Assembly (NCBI GenBank): GCA_019057775.1
Contig: JAHLWT010000035.1
Span: 1 to 15,456, forward strand
DNA: 15,456 nucleotides
Reading direction: 5' to 3'
Origin: Promethearchaeota archaeon
GTDB taxonomy: Archaea > Asgardarchaeota > Lokiarchaeia > Sigynarchaeales > SOKP01
Both the position numbers and the translations under genes were made by a program. Below, in pieces: positions 1-7,795 of the stretch. Under the pieces are notes generated by a model. That model saw only the letters and a list, made by a program, of their open reading frames with translations, was not told where the DNA came from and made no database searches. How positions within the stretch are numbered: the first letter of the stretch is position 1; the number at the start of each line of letters is the position of its first letter.

Positions 1-123
1 TTGCTTGTTGATTACAATAAGAACTTATCGAAGAAATTTTATGGACGAGAGTTGGAAGATGGTATAAAGATAGCATTGGAAGGAGATAAAGCCTGCTTAA
101 TAAAGATTGTGGAGGCAGATTAA
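1..123 (+). CDS. C-terminal end of an unidentified protein (partial, possibly a glycoside hydrolase)
   Basis: An open frame runs from the window edge to a TAA at 121-123, giving the last 40 residues of a protein whose start lies outside the window. The tail (YGRELEDGIKIALEGDKAC and following) alternates hydrophobic and polar residues like a terminal beta-sandwich. It loosely recalls the C-terminal domains of alpha-galactosidase-type glycoside hydrolases. The next gene, a GH2 glycosidase, begins 73 nt downstream on the same strand without an obvious terminator between them, so the two probably belong to one carbohydrate-utilisation operon. The family assignment is only a guess from these 40 residues; the reading frame itself is convincing. 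Confidence 0.55.
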   Translation: MLVDYNKNLSKKFYGRELEDGIKIALEGDKACLIKIVEAD

Positions 124-196
124 TTAGGGCGGAGTATTCCCTTCATGCTTATCTAATTTTGGAAGAAAAGCGAAAACAACCGAAGAACAAAATATT

Positions 197-2992
197 ATGA
201 ACAGAATTAAAAATCGCATAGTAGTATTTTATCTGCTTTGTACACTTTGTTTCGGATTGAATGCACAAAACAACATTATCAAATATTTATCGGGAAAAGG
301 TTCGGACGATACTGTTGAATGGGATTTCTATTGCACAAAGGGGCGTAACAGTGGCAAATGGACAAAAATTAAGATTCCGTCTTGTTGGGAAACTGAGGGG
401 TTTGGAACTTATAACTACGGGCATGACAAGAATAAAGCCAATGAACAGGGGCTATATAAAACCACGTTTGAAGTGCCAAATGAATGGAGAAAAAAAAGAA
501 TTTTAATTGTCTTTGAAGGATCCATGACCGATACCCGGGTCAAAATTAATGGCAGACAGGCCGGAGAAGTTCATCAGGGAGCATTTTACCGTTTTAAAAG
601 GGATATAACCGGTTTGGTGCGCTTTGGGAAAACCAATCTGTTAGAAGTTACCGTTGACAAAATATCTGCAAACGAAAGTGTCAATCAGGCGGAGCGAAAG
701 GCTGATTTTTGGATTTTTGGAGGTATATTCCGTCCGGTATATTTAGAAGTTGTGCCTACACAATACATAGATTATGTATCTATCGATGCCAAACAGCACG
801 GTGAGATAAAAGCAAACATCTTTTTATCTGAGAAAATGAGGAAAGTGGAGGTGGGGATCGTTGTTATGGATTTTAACAACCAGGTGATTGGAAGCTTTAG
901 TTCTTTTTCCGGTTCAGAAGGAACGGAAAAAATTTCGGTGGAAGGGAAAATAGATCAGGTCCTCCCTTGGTCTTGTGAATCCCCGAACCTTTATCAGTGC
1001 CGGATACAGCTCAAATGCAACGGGAAGGTACTACATAGTATCAATGAAAGGATAGGCTTTCGTACTGTTGAAGTAAAACTTCGCGATGGCGTATACATCA
1101 ACGGGGAGAAGATTCGTTTCAAGGGGGTAAACAGACACTCATTTTGGCCCACGACCGGGCGAACTACAAACAAGACTATCAGCATCAATGATGCTTCTTT
1201 GATTAAGGATATGAATATGAACGCCGTGAGAATGTCTCATTATCCACCCGACAAACACTTTCTGGAGGTAAGTGATTCTTTAGGGTTGTATGTGATTAAT
1301 GAATTGTGTGCGTGGCAATATCCCCCATACGATACTCCGGTAGGGAAGAAACTCGTTCGGGAAATGATAACAAGGGATGTCAACCATCCATGCATTATAT
1401 TTTGGGCCAATGGGAATGAAGGAGGCTTCAATTATGATTTGGATTCGCTTTTCCCATTATATGATATACAGAAACGTCTGGTTTTGCATCCCTGGGAATG
1501 TTTTAGTGGAATAAATACCGTACATTATATCAATTATAATTCAGGCATTAAAAATATGTTTAACGGTCGTGATATCTTCATGCCTACCGAGTTGCTTCAC
1601 GGGCTCTACGATGGAGGGCATGGAGCGGGATTGGATGATTACTGGAATCTGATGCTTGCCAATCCGCTATCTGCCGGCATGTTTCTTTGGGATATGGCCG
1701 ATCAGGCTGTTGTCCGTACAGATAAAAATGGCATTCTGGATACAGATAAAGATCATGGAGCAGATGGAATTATGGGGCCTTACCGGGAAAAAGAAGGAAG
1801 CTTTTTTACCGTTAAAGAAATCTGGTCTCCTGTCTTTGTGGAAAAGAAATACATAACACCTTCATGGGACGGGTGTTTCACTATTGAAAACCGTTATAAT
1901 TTTACAAATACAAACGAATGTTCTTTTACGTACAGGCTTGCCAGGATAAACGAACTGTCTGGCGAAAGAGGAATAACCCGGCATATGGGAAGTATTATTG
2001 CTCCTGATATCAAACCCGGGGAAAAAGGGACGCTTGCTTTGGACTTGCCAGACGATTGGAGAACATATGATGTTTTATATGTTACTGCTACGGATAAATT
2101 CAAAAGAGAGCTCTATACCTGGAGTTATGAGCTGGTAACTCCAGACAGGTTTGCCCAACGGTGCCTGCCCGCAAATACAACCAAGGCAACTGTTTCGGAA
2201 ACTGCTGATGAATGGCAATTGTCAGCAGGGGACGTGAAAGTTGTTATTAATAAAAAGGATGGGTTGTTACACGCTGTTTACTCGAAAGGGAAATTAATTC
2301 CTCTCTCTAATGGACCGGTATTGATCACAGAACGCTCACTTGCATGTAAGTCCGTTAAGCTGAAATCTTCTTCGGAAGGCAATCCGTCAATTGCAGTTGA
2401 ATATACTTTTCAGGACGGTAATAAGAATGCATATTCCTTTTCCTGGACCATGTCGGGTAGTGGTATCTTAAAGCTGGAGTATCGCTATCGTCCACGTGAC
2501 AGGGTGAAAATGGCAGGCATAACTTTTGGCTTTCCTGAAGAGGGGATTACGGGAGCTACTCTTTTGGCTAACGGTCCGTATCGTGTGTATAACAACCGTT
2601 TGAAGGGAGGGACCTTGAATGTGTGGAAAAAAAAGTATAATAATACCATTACCGGTGAAAGTTGGGAGTATCCAGAATTTAAAGGGTATTACTCCTTGTT
2701 TTATGGAATGAAATTGGCTTGCCCTACCCCTTTTGAGGTGTATTGTGGAACCGAAGATATTTTCCTTCATCTTTTTACTCCGGAGGAACAGAAAGGATAC
2801 AGCATAAAAGGACGCCCAAACTTTACCCAACCGGAATATCCGAAAGGAAATATTTCCTTTTTGGACGCGATTCCTTCTGTGGGAACCAAATTTGGTGCAC
2901 CGGAAGAATATGGACCGCAATCACACCCACACCGCTTCAAAGGGTTTGGCGGGGAGGCAAATTTTGGAGGAACGCTTTATTTGAAGTTCTAA
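197..2992 (+). CDS. Secreted glycoside hydrolase family 2 protein (beta-galactosidase-like)
   Basis: A 931-residue GH2 enzyme, expected to hydrolyse a terminal beta-linked sugar by a retaining mechanism. Residues 1-24 form a signal peptide (basic start, hydrophobic FYLLCTLCFGL, cleavage after NAQ), so it is exported, probably to the periplasm. In order: GH2 sugar-binding jelly roll (about 40-190), Ig-like domain (about 195-290), TIM barrel (about 295-560), then beta-sandwich regions (560-931), the last resembling the small-chain domain of LacZ-type enzymes. The barrel carries VRMSHYP (345-350), the acid/base motif FWANGNEGG with Glu408, and the nucleophile motif PTELLHG with Glu465. The start has a good signal peptide immediately after it. 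It follows an earlier gene by 73 nt, which suggests an operon. Substrate cannot be read from sequence: beta-galactoside is the default, but Bacteroidota GH2 enzymes of this size also act on other glycans of plant or algal origin. Confidence 0.93.
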   Translation: MNRIKNRIVVFYLLCTLCFGLNAQNNIIKYLSGKGSDDTVEWDFYCTKGRNSGKWTKIKIPSCWETEGFGTYNYGHDKNKANEQGLYKTTFEVPNEWRKKRILIVFEGSMTDTRVKINGRQAGEVHQGAFYRFKRDITGLVRFGKTNLLEVTVDKISANESVNQAERKADFWIFGGIFRPVYLEVVPTQYIDYVSIDAKQHGEIKANIFLSEKMRKVEVGIVVMDFNNQVIGSFSSFSGSEGTEKISVEGKIDQVLPWSCESPNLYQCRIQLKCNGKVLHSINERIGFRTVEVKLRDGVYINGEKIRFKGVNRHSFWPTTGRTTNKTISINDASLIKDMNMNAVRMSHYPPDKHFLEVSDSLGLYVINELCAWQYPPYDTPVGKKLVREMITRDVNHPCIIFWANGNEGGFNYDLDSLFPLYDIQKRLVLHPWECFSGINTVHYINYNSGIKNMFNGRDIFMPTELLHGLYDGGHGAGLDDYWNLMLANPLSAGMFLWDMADQAVVRTDKNGILDTDKDHGADGIMGPYREKEGSFFTVKEIWSPVFVEKKYITPSWDGCFTIENRYNFTNTNECSFTYRLARINELSGERGITRHMGSIIAPDIKPGEKGTLALDLPDDWRTYDVLYVTATDKFKRELYTWSYELVTPDRFAQRCLPANTTKATVSETADEWQLSAGDVKVVINKKDGLLHAVYSKGKLIPLSNGPVLITERSLACKSVKLKSSSEGNPSIAVEYTFQDGNKNAYSFSWTMSGSGILKLEYRYRPRDRVKMAGITFGFPEEGITGATLLANGPYRVYNNRLKGGTLNVWKKKYNNTITGESWEYPEFKGYYSLFYGMKLACPTPFEVYCGTEDIFLHLFTPEEQKGYSIKGRPNFTQPEYPKGNISFLDAIPSVGTKFGAPEEYGPQSHPHRFKGFGGEANFGGTLYLKF

Positions 2993-3061
2993 ATAAATGT
3001 GGGGTCGAGCTAAGCAGGTTTTGGATGTCCCATTGGCCTTCAATTCCCACCCACACAATTT

Positions 3062-3111
3062 ACCCTGTGAAATAAATCGAAGATTTATTGCAAAGCAATA
3101 TTTCACAGGGT
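3062..3111. repeat. Perfect three-way-junction inverted repeat (REP-like)
   Basis: A 12-bp arm ACCCTGTGAAAT (3062-3073) is exactly complementary to ATTTCACAGGGT (3100-3111). The 26 nt between them divide without remainder into two hairpins: AAATC-gaa-GATTT (3074-3086) and ATTGC-aaa-GCAAT (3087-3099). All bases outside the two 3-nt loops are paired, giving a T-shaped fold like that of a viral terminal repeat. It lies 70 bp after the GH2 stop codon and has no T-tract, so it is not a standard intrinsic terminator. Such elements are often dispersed genomic repeats; only one copy is visible here. Confidence 0.75.
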
Positions 3112-3190
3112 GAATTATTTGGATATCGTCAAAAAAACTTATAACTTTTGAAAGCACAAACCTTGAAAAATGAGTGTATCCTCCACTTCG

Positions 3191-3240
3191 TTCAGGCCCT
3201 AACGTTCAGACCCTAAGGGTTTTTAAAAACCCTTAGGGTC
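3191..3240. repeat. 32-bp perfect palindrome with an adjoining 12-nt direct repeat
   Basis: From 3209 to 3240 the DNA is a perfect palindrome with 16-bp arms: GACCCTAAGGGTTTTT followed directly by its reverse complement. Just before it, TTCAGGCCCTAA (3191-3202) and TTCAGACCCTAA (3205-3216) form a direct repeat with one mismatch, so the palindrome's left arm looks partly duplicated. RNA from either strand could form a long hairpin, but no T-tract follows. Its function is unknown; it may be an intergenic repeat or a decayed mobile-element end. Confidence 0.7.
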
Positions 3241-3309
3241 TTTCCTGAAAATCACTTGGAATTGATATATAGTTAGTATCTTTATAAATCCAATCATAAC
3301 TAAACCACC

Positions 3310-3387
3310 ATGCCTGACAAACCCAACAACTTCATCCGGTTCTGGCAAGGACCGAACGTTAATAATTTGTCCAGTGGACAAATTTAG
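3310..3387 (+). pseudogene. Possible N-terminal remnant upstream of the TPR protein
   Basis: A 25-codon frame starts at ATG 3310 and reads MPDKPNNFIRFWQ before running into TAG (3385-3387) and then TGA (3388-3390). This opening closely resembles the N-terminus of a common Bacteroidota class of TolB-like/TPR membrane proteins, which continue with ELKRR and a membrane segment. The frame is the same as that of the following gene, where LWGELKNN appears just after the two stops. I infer that an N-terminal module was lost or replaced here by recombination, leaving this stub. It could instead be a short leader peptide. The second half of the stub overlaps the hairpin at 3364-3384. Confidence 0.4.
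3364..3384. repeat. Inverted repeat upstream of the TPR gene
   Basis: AATTTGTCC (3364-3372) and GGACAAATT (3376-3384) are perfect complements separated by AGT. The site lies 58 bp before the ATG at 3442 and ends directly at the in-frame TAG of the upstream stub. It could be an operator or a 5'-UTR hairpin for the TPR gene. Confidence 0.5.
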
Positions 3388-3441
3388 TGAGGGGCCAGGT
3401 TGTGGGGGGAGCTAAAAAACAATCTAAATACTCAACATAAA

Positions 3442-5634
3442 ATGGTAGTCTGGTCAGCAGAAATAAAAGAGATTGATGCATTATACAAATCCTTATCAGG
3501 ACAGCTTCCTGATTTGGAGAAGGAATTAGACCGGTTGGTCAAAGCTGAAGATGATATAGTCATATTGCTCTGTTCAAGAAGGTGTTTGGAAGTAATAATT
3601 ACTGATTTATGCGAAAGAGAATTAAAAAGACCACGAAAAACAGAACCACTCAAGGGTATTATTGATAAGCTGAACAAGGAAGAGAAGGTCCCTTCTCATA
3701 TCATTGCTTCAATGCAAAACCTGAATAATTTGTCAACGTTTGGTGCTCACCCCAAAGAGTTTGATCCGCGGCAGGTAAAGCCTGTTCTTAATAATCTTTC
3801 AACTATTATTGATTGGTATCTAAAATATAAGGATACTCAAATTGAAAGTAAAGCGAAGCCGGTAGAAGAAGATAAGCATGAAATTAAAGGATCAGATGAT
3901 ACCAAAGAAACCATCCGTATATCAAAGAAAAGGTTAATAATAATATTTTCAGGGCTTTTATTGGCTTGTGTTATTGTCATTGTGGCATTAGTAGTATTCA
4001 ATGTTATTGGCGGTGGAAAGCAAACTAAAGAATTAGAAAAATCCATAGCCGTATTACCGTTTCATAATGACAGTCCTGATGAAGAGAATGTGTATTTTAT
4101 CAATGGAACAATGGAAGCAATCCTGGACAATCTTTGCAAAATCGAAGATCTCAGGGTAATATCCCGTACCTCGGTTGAACAATACAGAAATGCCCCAAAA
4201 CTCATTCCTGAGATAGCAAAAGAGCTGAATGTGAGTTATATATTGGAAGGTAGCGGACAAAAATATGGAGATAACATCCGGTTAACTGTTCAATTACTTG
4301 ATGCCATAAATGATAAACATATATGGTCAAATCCGTATAACAGAGAGATAAAGGATATTTTTACTATTCAAAGCGAAATTGCTCAGTTAATCGCAGCAGA
4401 AATAAAAGCAATAATCACTCCAGAAGAAAAGCAACTCATTGAGAAAACACCCACTGCAAACCTGACAGCATACGATTTTTACCAGAGAGGAAGAGAGGAA
4501 TATTGGAAGTACTGGTCAGATAATGATAACAGGGAAGCACTGGAAAGAGCCGAAGATCTCTATCATAAAGCATTGGAGTATGATTCCACATTTGCAGAGG
4601 CTTATACCGGACTAGCCAGGGTATACTGGGGCAAGCATTATTGGGAAACATTTTTCTCAGAAAATTTTCTGGATTCTGTCCTTATACTGGCAGATATTGC
4701 CATTTCCTATGATGATCAATTGGCAGAAGCATATACTGTCAGGGGAGAATATTATCGTGAAATAGGTCTCACAGAACAGGCTATAAAAGAATATGACAAA
4801 GCCATAAAATTCAATCCAAATGATTGGATAGCATACGCTGGAAAAGGATCGTTGTATGCGTATGACGACCTTGTTAAATGGATTGATAATTTTCAAAAAG
4901 CTGCATCCCTTAATCGCGGATCAGAATTACCAGAATTATTAAGAGATATTGGTTGGGCGTATTTTAATGCTGGATTTAATGAGAAAAATAATTATTATAT
5001 TCAGGAAGCTTTTAAATTGGATGGCGATTCAACAGCATATTATCAGTATTTAGGCGATTCTGAAATCTATCTTGGTAATTTCGAAAAAGCTATTGAGTTT
5101 CTGGAGAAAGGATATGCGATAGATACAAACGATGTTGGTATTCTTGGCGATTTAGGATACAATTACATGTTCCTTGGTCAATATAAAGAATCATTAAAAT
5201 ATTATAAAAAATGGTTTGAAAGACTAAAAGCTCTCGGAATCCTAAGTTATAACAATATGCACCGGATTGGATATGCTTACTGGCAAAATGGATTCAAAGA
5301 AGAGGCAGAATACTATTTCAATGAACAAATTAATTATTGTAACAGGATGAATGAATTGGGACGAGAATGGGCACAAAAATTAGTTACATATTATGATCTT
5401 GCAGGTGTGTATGCATTCAGGGGTGAGAAGAATAAAGCATATGAAAACTTGAAGATTTTTAATCAAAACCAAAAGGAGTGTTTAACAGGGGTCACACTAA
5501 TAAAAAATGATCCATTATTCGACAGTATCAGAGATGAACCGGAATTTCAGCAGATTGTCAGGGATGTGGAAGCAAAATACCAGGCAGAACATGAAAGGGT
5601 CAGAGTTTGGTTGGAGAAGCAGGGGATGTTGTAG
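3442..5634 (+). CDS. DUF4145-like / TolB-like / TPR membrane protein
   Basis: A 730-residue protein, counting from ATG 3442. The N-terminal domain (about 1-130; SRRCLEVIITDLCERELKRP, AHPKEFDP) resembles the DUF4145-type alpha-helical module seen at the front of Bacteroidota multidomain proteins. A strong membrane segment follows (about 164-187, LIIIFSGLLLACVIVIVALV), then a TolB-N-like domain (about 200-325; KSIAVLPFHNDSPDEENVYF, VISRTSVEQYR, YILEGSGQKYGDNIRLTVQL) of the kind found in adenylate-cyclase-associated and regulatory TPR proteins. The rest is TPR repeats (for example AYDFYQRGREEYWKYW, AEAYTVRGEYYREIGLTEQA). It is probably anchored in the inner membrane and mediates protein contacts in signalling or assembly; no catalytic motif is visible. 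A TTG start at 3400 would add 14 residues, but ATG 3442 matches where the recognisable domain begins (MVVWSAEIKEIDALY). It appears to be a single-gene unit. Confidence 0.85.
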   Translation: MVVWSAEIKEIDALYKSLSGQLPDLEKELDRLVKAEDDIVILLCSRRCLEVIITDLCERELKRPRKTEPLKGIIDKLNKEEKVPSHIIASMQNLNNLSTFGAHPKEFDPRQVKPVLNNLSTIIDWYLKYKDTQIESKAKPVEEDKHEIKGSDDTKETIRISKKRLIIIFSGLLLACVIVIVALVVFNVIGGGKQTKELEKSIAVLPFHNDSPDEENVYFINGTMEAILDNLCKIEDLRVISRTSVEQYRNAPKLIPEIAKELNVSYILEGSGQKYGDNIRLTVQLLDAINDKHIWSNPYNREIKDIFTIQSEIAQLIAAEIKAIITPEEKQLIEKTPTANLTAYDFYQRGREEYWKYWSDNDNREALERAEDLYHKALEYDSTFAEAYTGLARVYWGKHYWETFFSENFLDSVLILADIAISYDDQLAEAYTVRGEYYREIGLTEQAIKEYDKAIKFNPNDWIAYAGKGSLYAYDDLVKWIDNFQKAASLNRGSELPELLRDIGWAYFNAGFNEKNNYYIQEAFKLDGDSTAYYQYLGDSEIYLGNFEKAIEFLEKGYAIDTNDVGILGDLGYNYMFLGQYKESLKYYKKWFERLKALGILSYNNMHRIGYAYWQNGFKEEAEYYFNEQINYCNRMNELGREWAQKLVTYYDLAGVYAFRGEKNKAYENLKIFNQNQKECLTGVTLIKNDPLFDSIRDEPEFQQIVRDVEAKYQAEHERVRVWLEKQGML

Positions 5635-6217
5635 ACTTTACTTACAATTTGAAACAAATCACATACACATTCATATTGAATTCATCCCGCCCTTTGTAAG
5701 CCAAAGCTTTAGCGAAGGCTTAAATGTCACATGAACTTAATATTGGGAATCTGGGATTGGGTTTTCCAATAACTTTTTTCAGTAGAGTTGTTGTTGATAA
5801 TAACTTTTAACAATTCCTGATCCCATCCCCCCATTTTCAACCATTTTTATTGCAACCAAAATTCCTGGATATTAAAACTAAATAGCTTATAGGAAATTGA
5901 CTTATTCTCAAGCCACCTATGCTATTATCTTATATTGGTTAATAATCAAATATCACTCACCAGTTAAAGTCCCTTAAATAGCCTTATTTTAAGTCATTAC
6001 ATTGAATTTCAGTCTATTGCATTCATTTTCTGAGTCAAATGGTAAATTAATCATTTGCACGATTTTCCCACCTCTTAAAGACAGTTATAATTATTTGATT
6101 TTTAAACCAAATAGCCAATGAAGTTGGGCAAAGTTATTGATTAAATTGCTGCAACCATGTTGCAACCAGAAAAGAAAAAGACTTTCAGAATATTGCTGAG
6201 AGGCTTGCTATTATTGG
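5635..6217. other. Intergenic stretch without a convincing gene
   Basis: This AT-rich stretch has stops in all frames and no protein-like reading frame. It holds the hairpin at 5697-5722 and three copies of TGCAACCA (5851-5858, 6150-6157, 6161-6168), two of them only 3 nt apart. I see no promoter or RNA gene that I would defend. Confidence 0.6.
5697..5722. repeat. Small REP-like hairpin
   Basis: TAAGCC (5697-5702) pairs with GGCTTA (5717-5722) around AAAGCTTTAGCGAA, which itself contains the palindrome AAAGCTTT. It lies about 60 bp after the TPR gene and resembles short intergenic palindromes that are frequent in Bacteroidota genomes. Without a T-tract it is a poor terminator. Confidence 0.4.
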
Positions 6218-6258
6218 GTGGGCGATACCGGGGTACTCGCCCCGCCAGCGTGCGGGGC
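6218..6258 (-). pseudogene. Fragment of a tRNA-Val 3' end joined to a REP-like palindrome
   Basis: The 14 bases GTGGGCGATACCGG (6218-6231) are identical to the acceptor and T-stem strand of the tRNA-Val copies at 6399 and 15168 on the same orientation. After that the similarity ends and a palindrome begins: GCCCCGC (6239-6245), loop, GCGGGGC (6252-6258), where the T-loop would be. I read this as the remnant of a third tRNA-Val copy, either a displaced att fragment from an older integration or a decayed tandem gene, interrupted by a palindromic repeat. Confidence 0.55.
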
Positions 6259-6312
6259 TCGTGATCCGGACTGGGGTGCCATCACAAAGCAAAAGCATGC
6301 TTCGCATTTATT

Positions 6313-6366
6313 TTTATTTGTCCATGCCAGGTTTCAAGCAAGCTTGACCTGTCAGGCACAAATAAA
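6313..6366. repeat. Long interrupted inverted repeat downstream of the displaced tRNA end
   Basis: Nested complementary blocks are TTTATTTG (6313-6320) with CAAATAAA (6359-6366), TGCC (6325-6328) with GGCA (6355-6358), AGGT (6329-6332) with ACCT (6347-6350), and CAAGC (6335-6339) with GCTTG (6342-6346). Together they make a 54-nt hairpin with small bulges. It adjoins the minus-strand terminator and may be a second transcription-termination structure or a dispersed repeat. Confidence 0.5.
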
Positions 6367-6390
6367 AAAAACCTCCTTTCGGAGGCTGCT
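6362..6390 (-). terminator. Intrinsic terminator of the original tRNA-Val unit (minus strand)
   Basis: Read on the minus strand, CCTCC-GAAA-GGAGG (6372-6385) is followed by eight T residues (6364-6371). It lies 12-15 bp beyond the displaced tRNA 3' half, where a tRNA terminator is expected. Integration of the element has moved it almost 9 kb from the intact tRNA it presumably served. Confidence 0.75.
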
Positions 6391-6396
6391 TTTGTT

Positions 6397-6444
6397 TTGT
6401 GGGCGATACCGGATTCGAACCGATGACCCCCTGCTTGTAAGGCA
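6397..6444 (-). repeat. attL: displaced 3' half of tRNA-Val
   Basis: These 48 bp repeat 15166-15213 with one mismatch (T at 6414, G at 15183, in the T-loop). They contain the tRNA acceptor, T-arm, variable region and part of the anticodon arm, and identity stops abruptly after GTAAGGCA. There is no tRNA 5' half beyond this point, so this copy is the chromosomal attachment fragment left after integration. The integrase gene starts 131 bp away. Confidence 0.92.
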
Positions 6445-6517
6445 ATAGTAAGATGTTGTTTATTATTACGCAATACCTTTTATAACTAACGTCTGTTAAT
6501 AAATACAGGTATTTTAA

Positions 6518-6549
6518 TTTGCAATATTATTTAATGTTTTTTACCTTTG
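6518..6549 (+). promoter_or_regulatory. Bacteroidota-type promoter of the integrase gene
   Basis: TTTG at 6518-6521, a 20-nt spacer, and TACCTTTG at 6542-6549 fit the Bacteroidota sigma-factor consensus TTTG, 19-21 nt, TAnnTTTG. Transcription should begin near 6556, about 20 nt before the integrase ATG and inside the adjacent inverted repeat. Confidence 0.7.
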
Positions 6550-6571
6550 TTGTATACTAATTTGTATACAA
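6550..6571. promoter_or_regulatory. Putative operator overlapping the integrase transcription start
   Basis: TTGTATAC (6550-6557) and GTATACAA (6564-6571) form a perfect inverted repeat with a 6-nt spacer, placed between the -7 box and the start codon. The right half lies within TTTGTATACAAT (6561-6572), which recurs exactly at 14891-14902 near the other end of the element. It is a natural site for a repressor or for the element's AlpA-like protein, or an arm-type integrase site. Confidence 0.55.
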
Positions 6572-6574
6572 TAG

Positions 6575-7795
6575 ATGGCAACAGTTAAAATAATTCTACT
6601 CAAAACGAAGGTCAATAAAGACCGATCCCACCCGGTAGTAATAAGATTATCTTCCGGCCGAAACCGCAACTACATTTTTTTAAATCTATTCTGTAAACCT
6701 GGTCAATGGAATGATGGGTTATGTAGGTTTAATACCAACCATAAGAAATTTAAACAGCATAACCGGATTCTGGCAAACCATGAGGAGCGAATTGAAGAAA
6801 TTATGGATTACTTCAAGTTAAGAAACCTGGAATTTTCGGCAGAACTGTTTAAACGTAAATTTAGACGAAAACTGTTAATTAATACAACTGTTTTTAACTA
6901 TTTTGACGCTATTGTAAACGATCTAAAAAGTAATAACAAGATAGGTAATGCAGCAGCAATAAAAGACGCAAAAAACGCTTTAAAACGATTCTATAATGGC
7001 CACCGGCTAATGTTTCAGGATATTGATATTACTTTACTAACTAAATATAAAAACTGGCTACAAGCACAGAAAAACTTTAAAGATGAATATCTTTCAGATA
7101 GAACAGTTAGTGTTTATTTAAGGTCGTTGAGGTCTGTTTACTATCGGGCTATGGGGGAGGGGCTAATATCCGAGGAGCTTAATCCATTTGGTAAACGGAA
7201 ATTTAGTGTAAATAAAGGGTTAAACCTTCGCACCCGGAAAAGGGCTATAACCAAAGAGGAAATAATGAAGATTTATTATTATAAGGGTACTCTTATTGAT
7301 GCAAGAAATATATTTATGTTTAGTTACCTGACCGCTGGAATGAATTTTATTGACATGGCATACTTAAAGTGGTCTAACATTGTAAATAACAGAATTGAGT
7401 ACAAAAGACTTAAGACCAGAAAAGAATTTTCAATTAAAATTACTGATCCAATTCAGAAAATTTTAGACTATTACAAACCTTATGGATCAGAATACATTTT
7501 TCCTATTCTACAAAAAACCCATAAAACCGAAATTCAAAAAAGAGATCGGATAAAAACCGCAAATAAAAAACTTAATCATGACCTCAGTCAGATTGCCAAA
7601 GAGTTAGATATTAACGCACATTTAACCAGTTATGTAGCCAGGCATAGCATGGCCACCGTATTATATAAAACAGAGGGTCAGAATGTATCAGAGATACAGG
7701 AACTTATGGGACATAGCCGGGAGGACGAAACCCGTATCTATCTGGAATCAATTGACCAAGAGAAAAAGGACAAACTTCAAGATAAACTGTTATGA
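6575..7795 (+). CDS. int: Tyrosine recombinase (integrase), Bacteroidota type
   Basis: A 406-residue site-specific recombinase that should integrate and excise the element at tRNA-Val. The N-terminal arm-binding region (1-95) has the Bacteroidota pattern (VVIRLSSGRNRNYIFLNLFCKPGQWN), the SAM-like core-binding domain spans about 103-205, and the catalytic domain 220-400. Visible catalytic residues are Lys280 (RLKTRK), Arg356 (YVARHS), His380 (LMGHS) and the nucleophile Tyr389 (RIYLES). The usual first arginine is not seen: the corresponding motif reads TAGMNFIDMA (253-262), where relatives often have TRGM. CTnDOT IntDOT is known to lack the canonical first Arg, so the enzyme may still be active. 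The gene is 131 bp from attL, under a consensus promoter, and its stop overlaps the next start (ATGA). Confidence 0.95.
   Translation: MATVKIILLKTKVNKDRSHPVVIRLSSGRNRNYIFLNLFCKPGQWNDGLCRFNTNHKKFKQHNRILANHEERIEEIMDYFKLRNLEFSAELFKRKFRRKLLINTTVFNYFDAIVNDLKSNNKIGNAAAIKDAKNALKRFYNGHRLMFQDIDITLLTKYKNWLQAQKNFKDEYLSDRTVSVYLRSLRSVYYRAMGEGLISEELNPFGKRKFSVNKGLNLRTRKRAITKEEIMKIYYYKGTLIDARNIFMFSYLTAGMNFIDMAYLKWSNIVNNRIEYKRLKTRKEFSIKITDPIQKILDYYKPYGSEYIFPILQKTHKTEIQKRDRIKTANKKLNHDLSQIAKELDINAHLTSYVARHSMATVLYKTEGQNVSEIQELMGHSREDETRIYLESIDQEKKDKLQDKLL

Noticed and set aside
2468..2920. 150-codon minus-strand frame inside the GH2 gene
   Set aside because: Antisense shadow of a well-supported GH2 coding region, with no recognisable domain.
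2743..3075. 110-codon plus-strand frame at the end of the GH2 gene
   Set aside because: Overlaps the GH2 frame for most of its length, and its tail runs into the intergenic inverted repeat; composition is not protein-like.
6218..6448. 76-codon plus-strand frame ending in RYRIRTDDPLLVRQ
   Set aside because: It is a translation of tRNA-Val fragments and the terminator; RTDDPLLVRQ-like tails are the well-known artefact of reading through a tRNA antisense.
6282..6473. 63-codon minus-strand frame over the att region
   Set aside because: It also crosses the displaced tRNA 3' half and a hairpin terminator and has no protein-like pattern.
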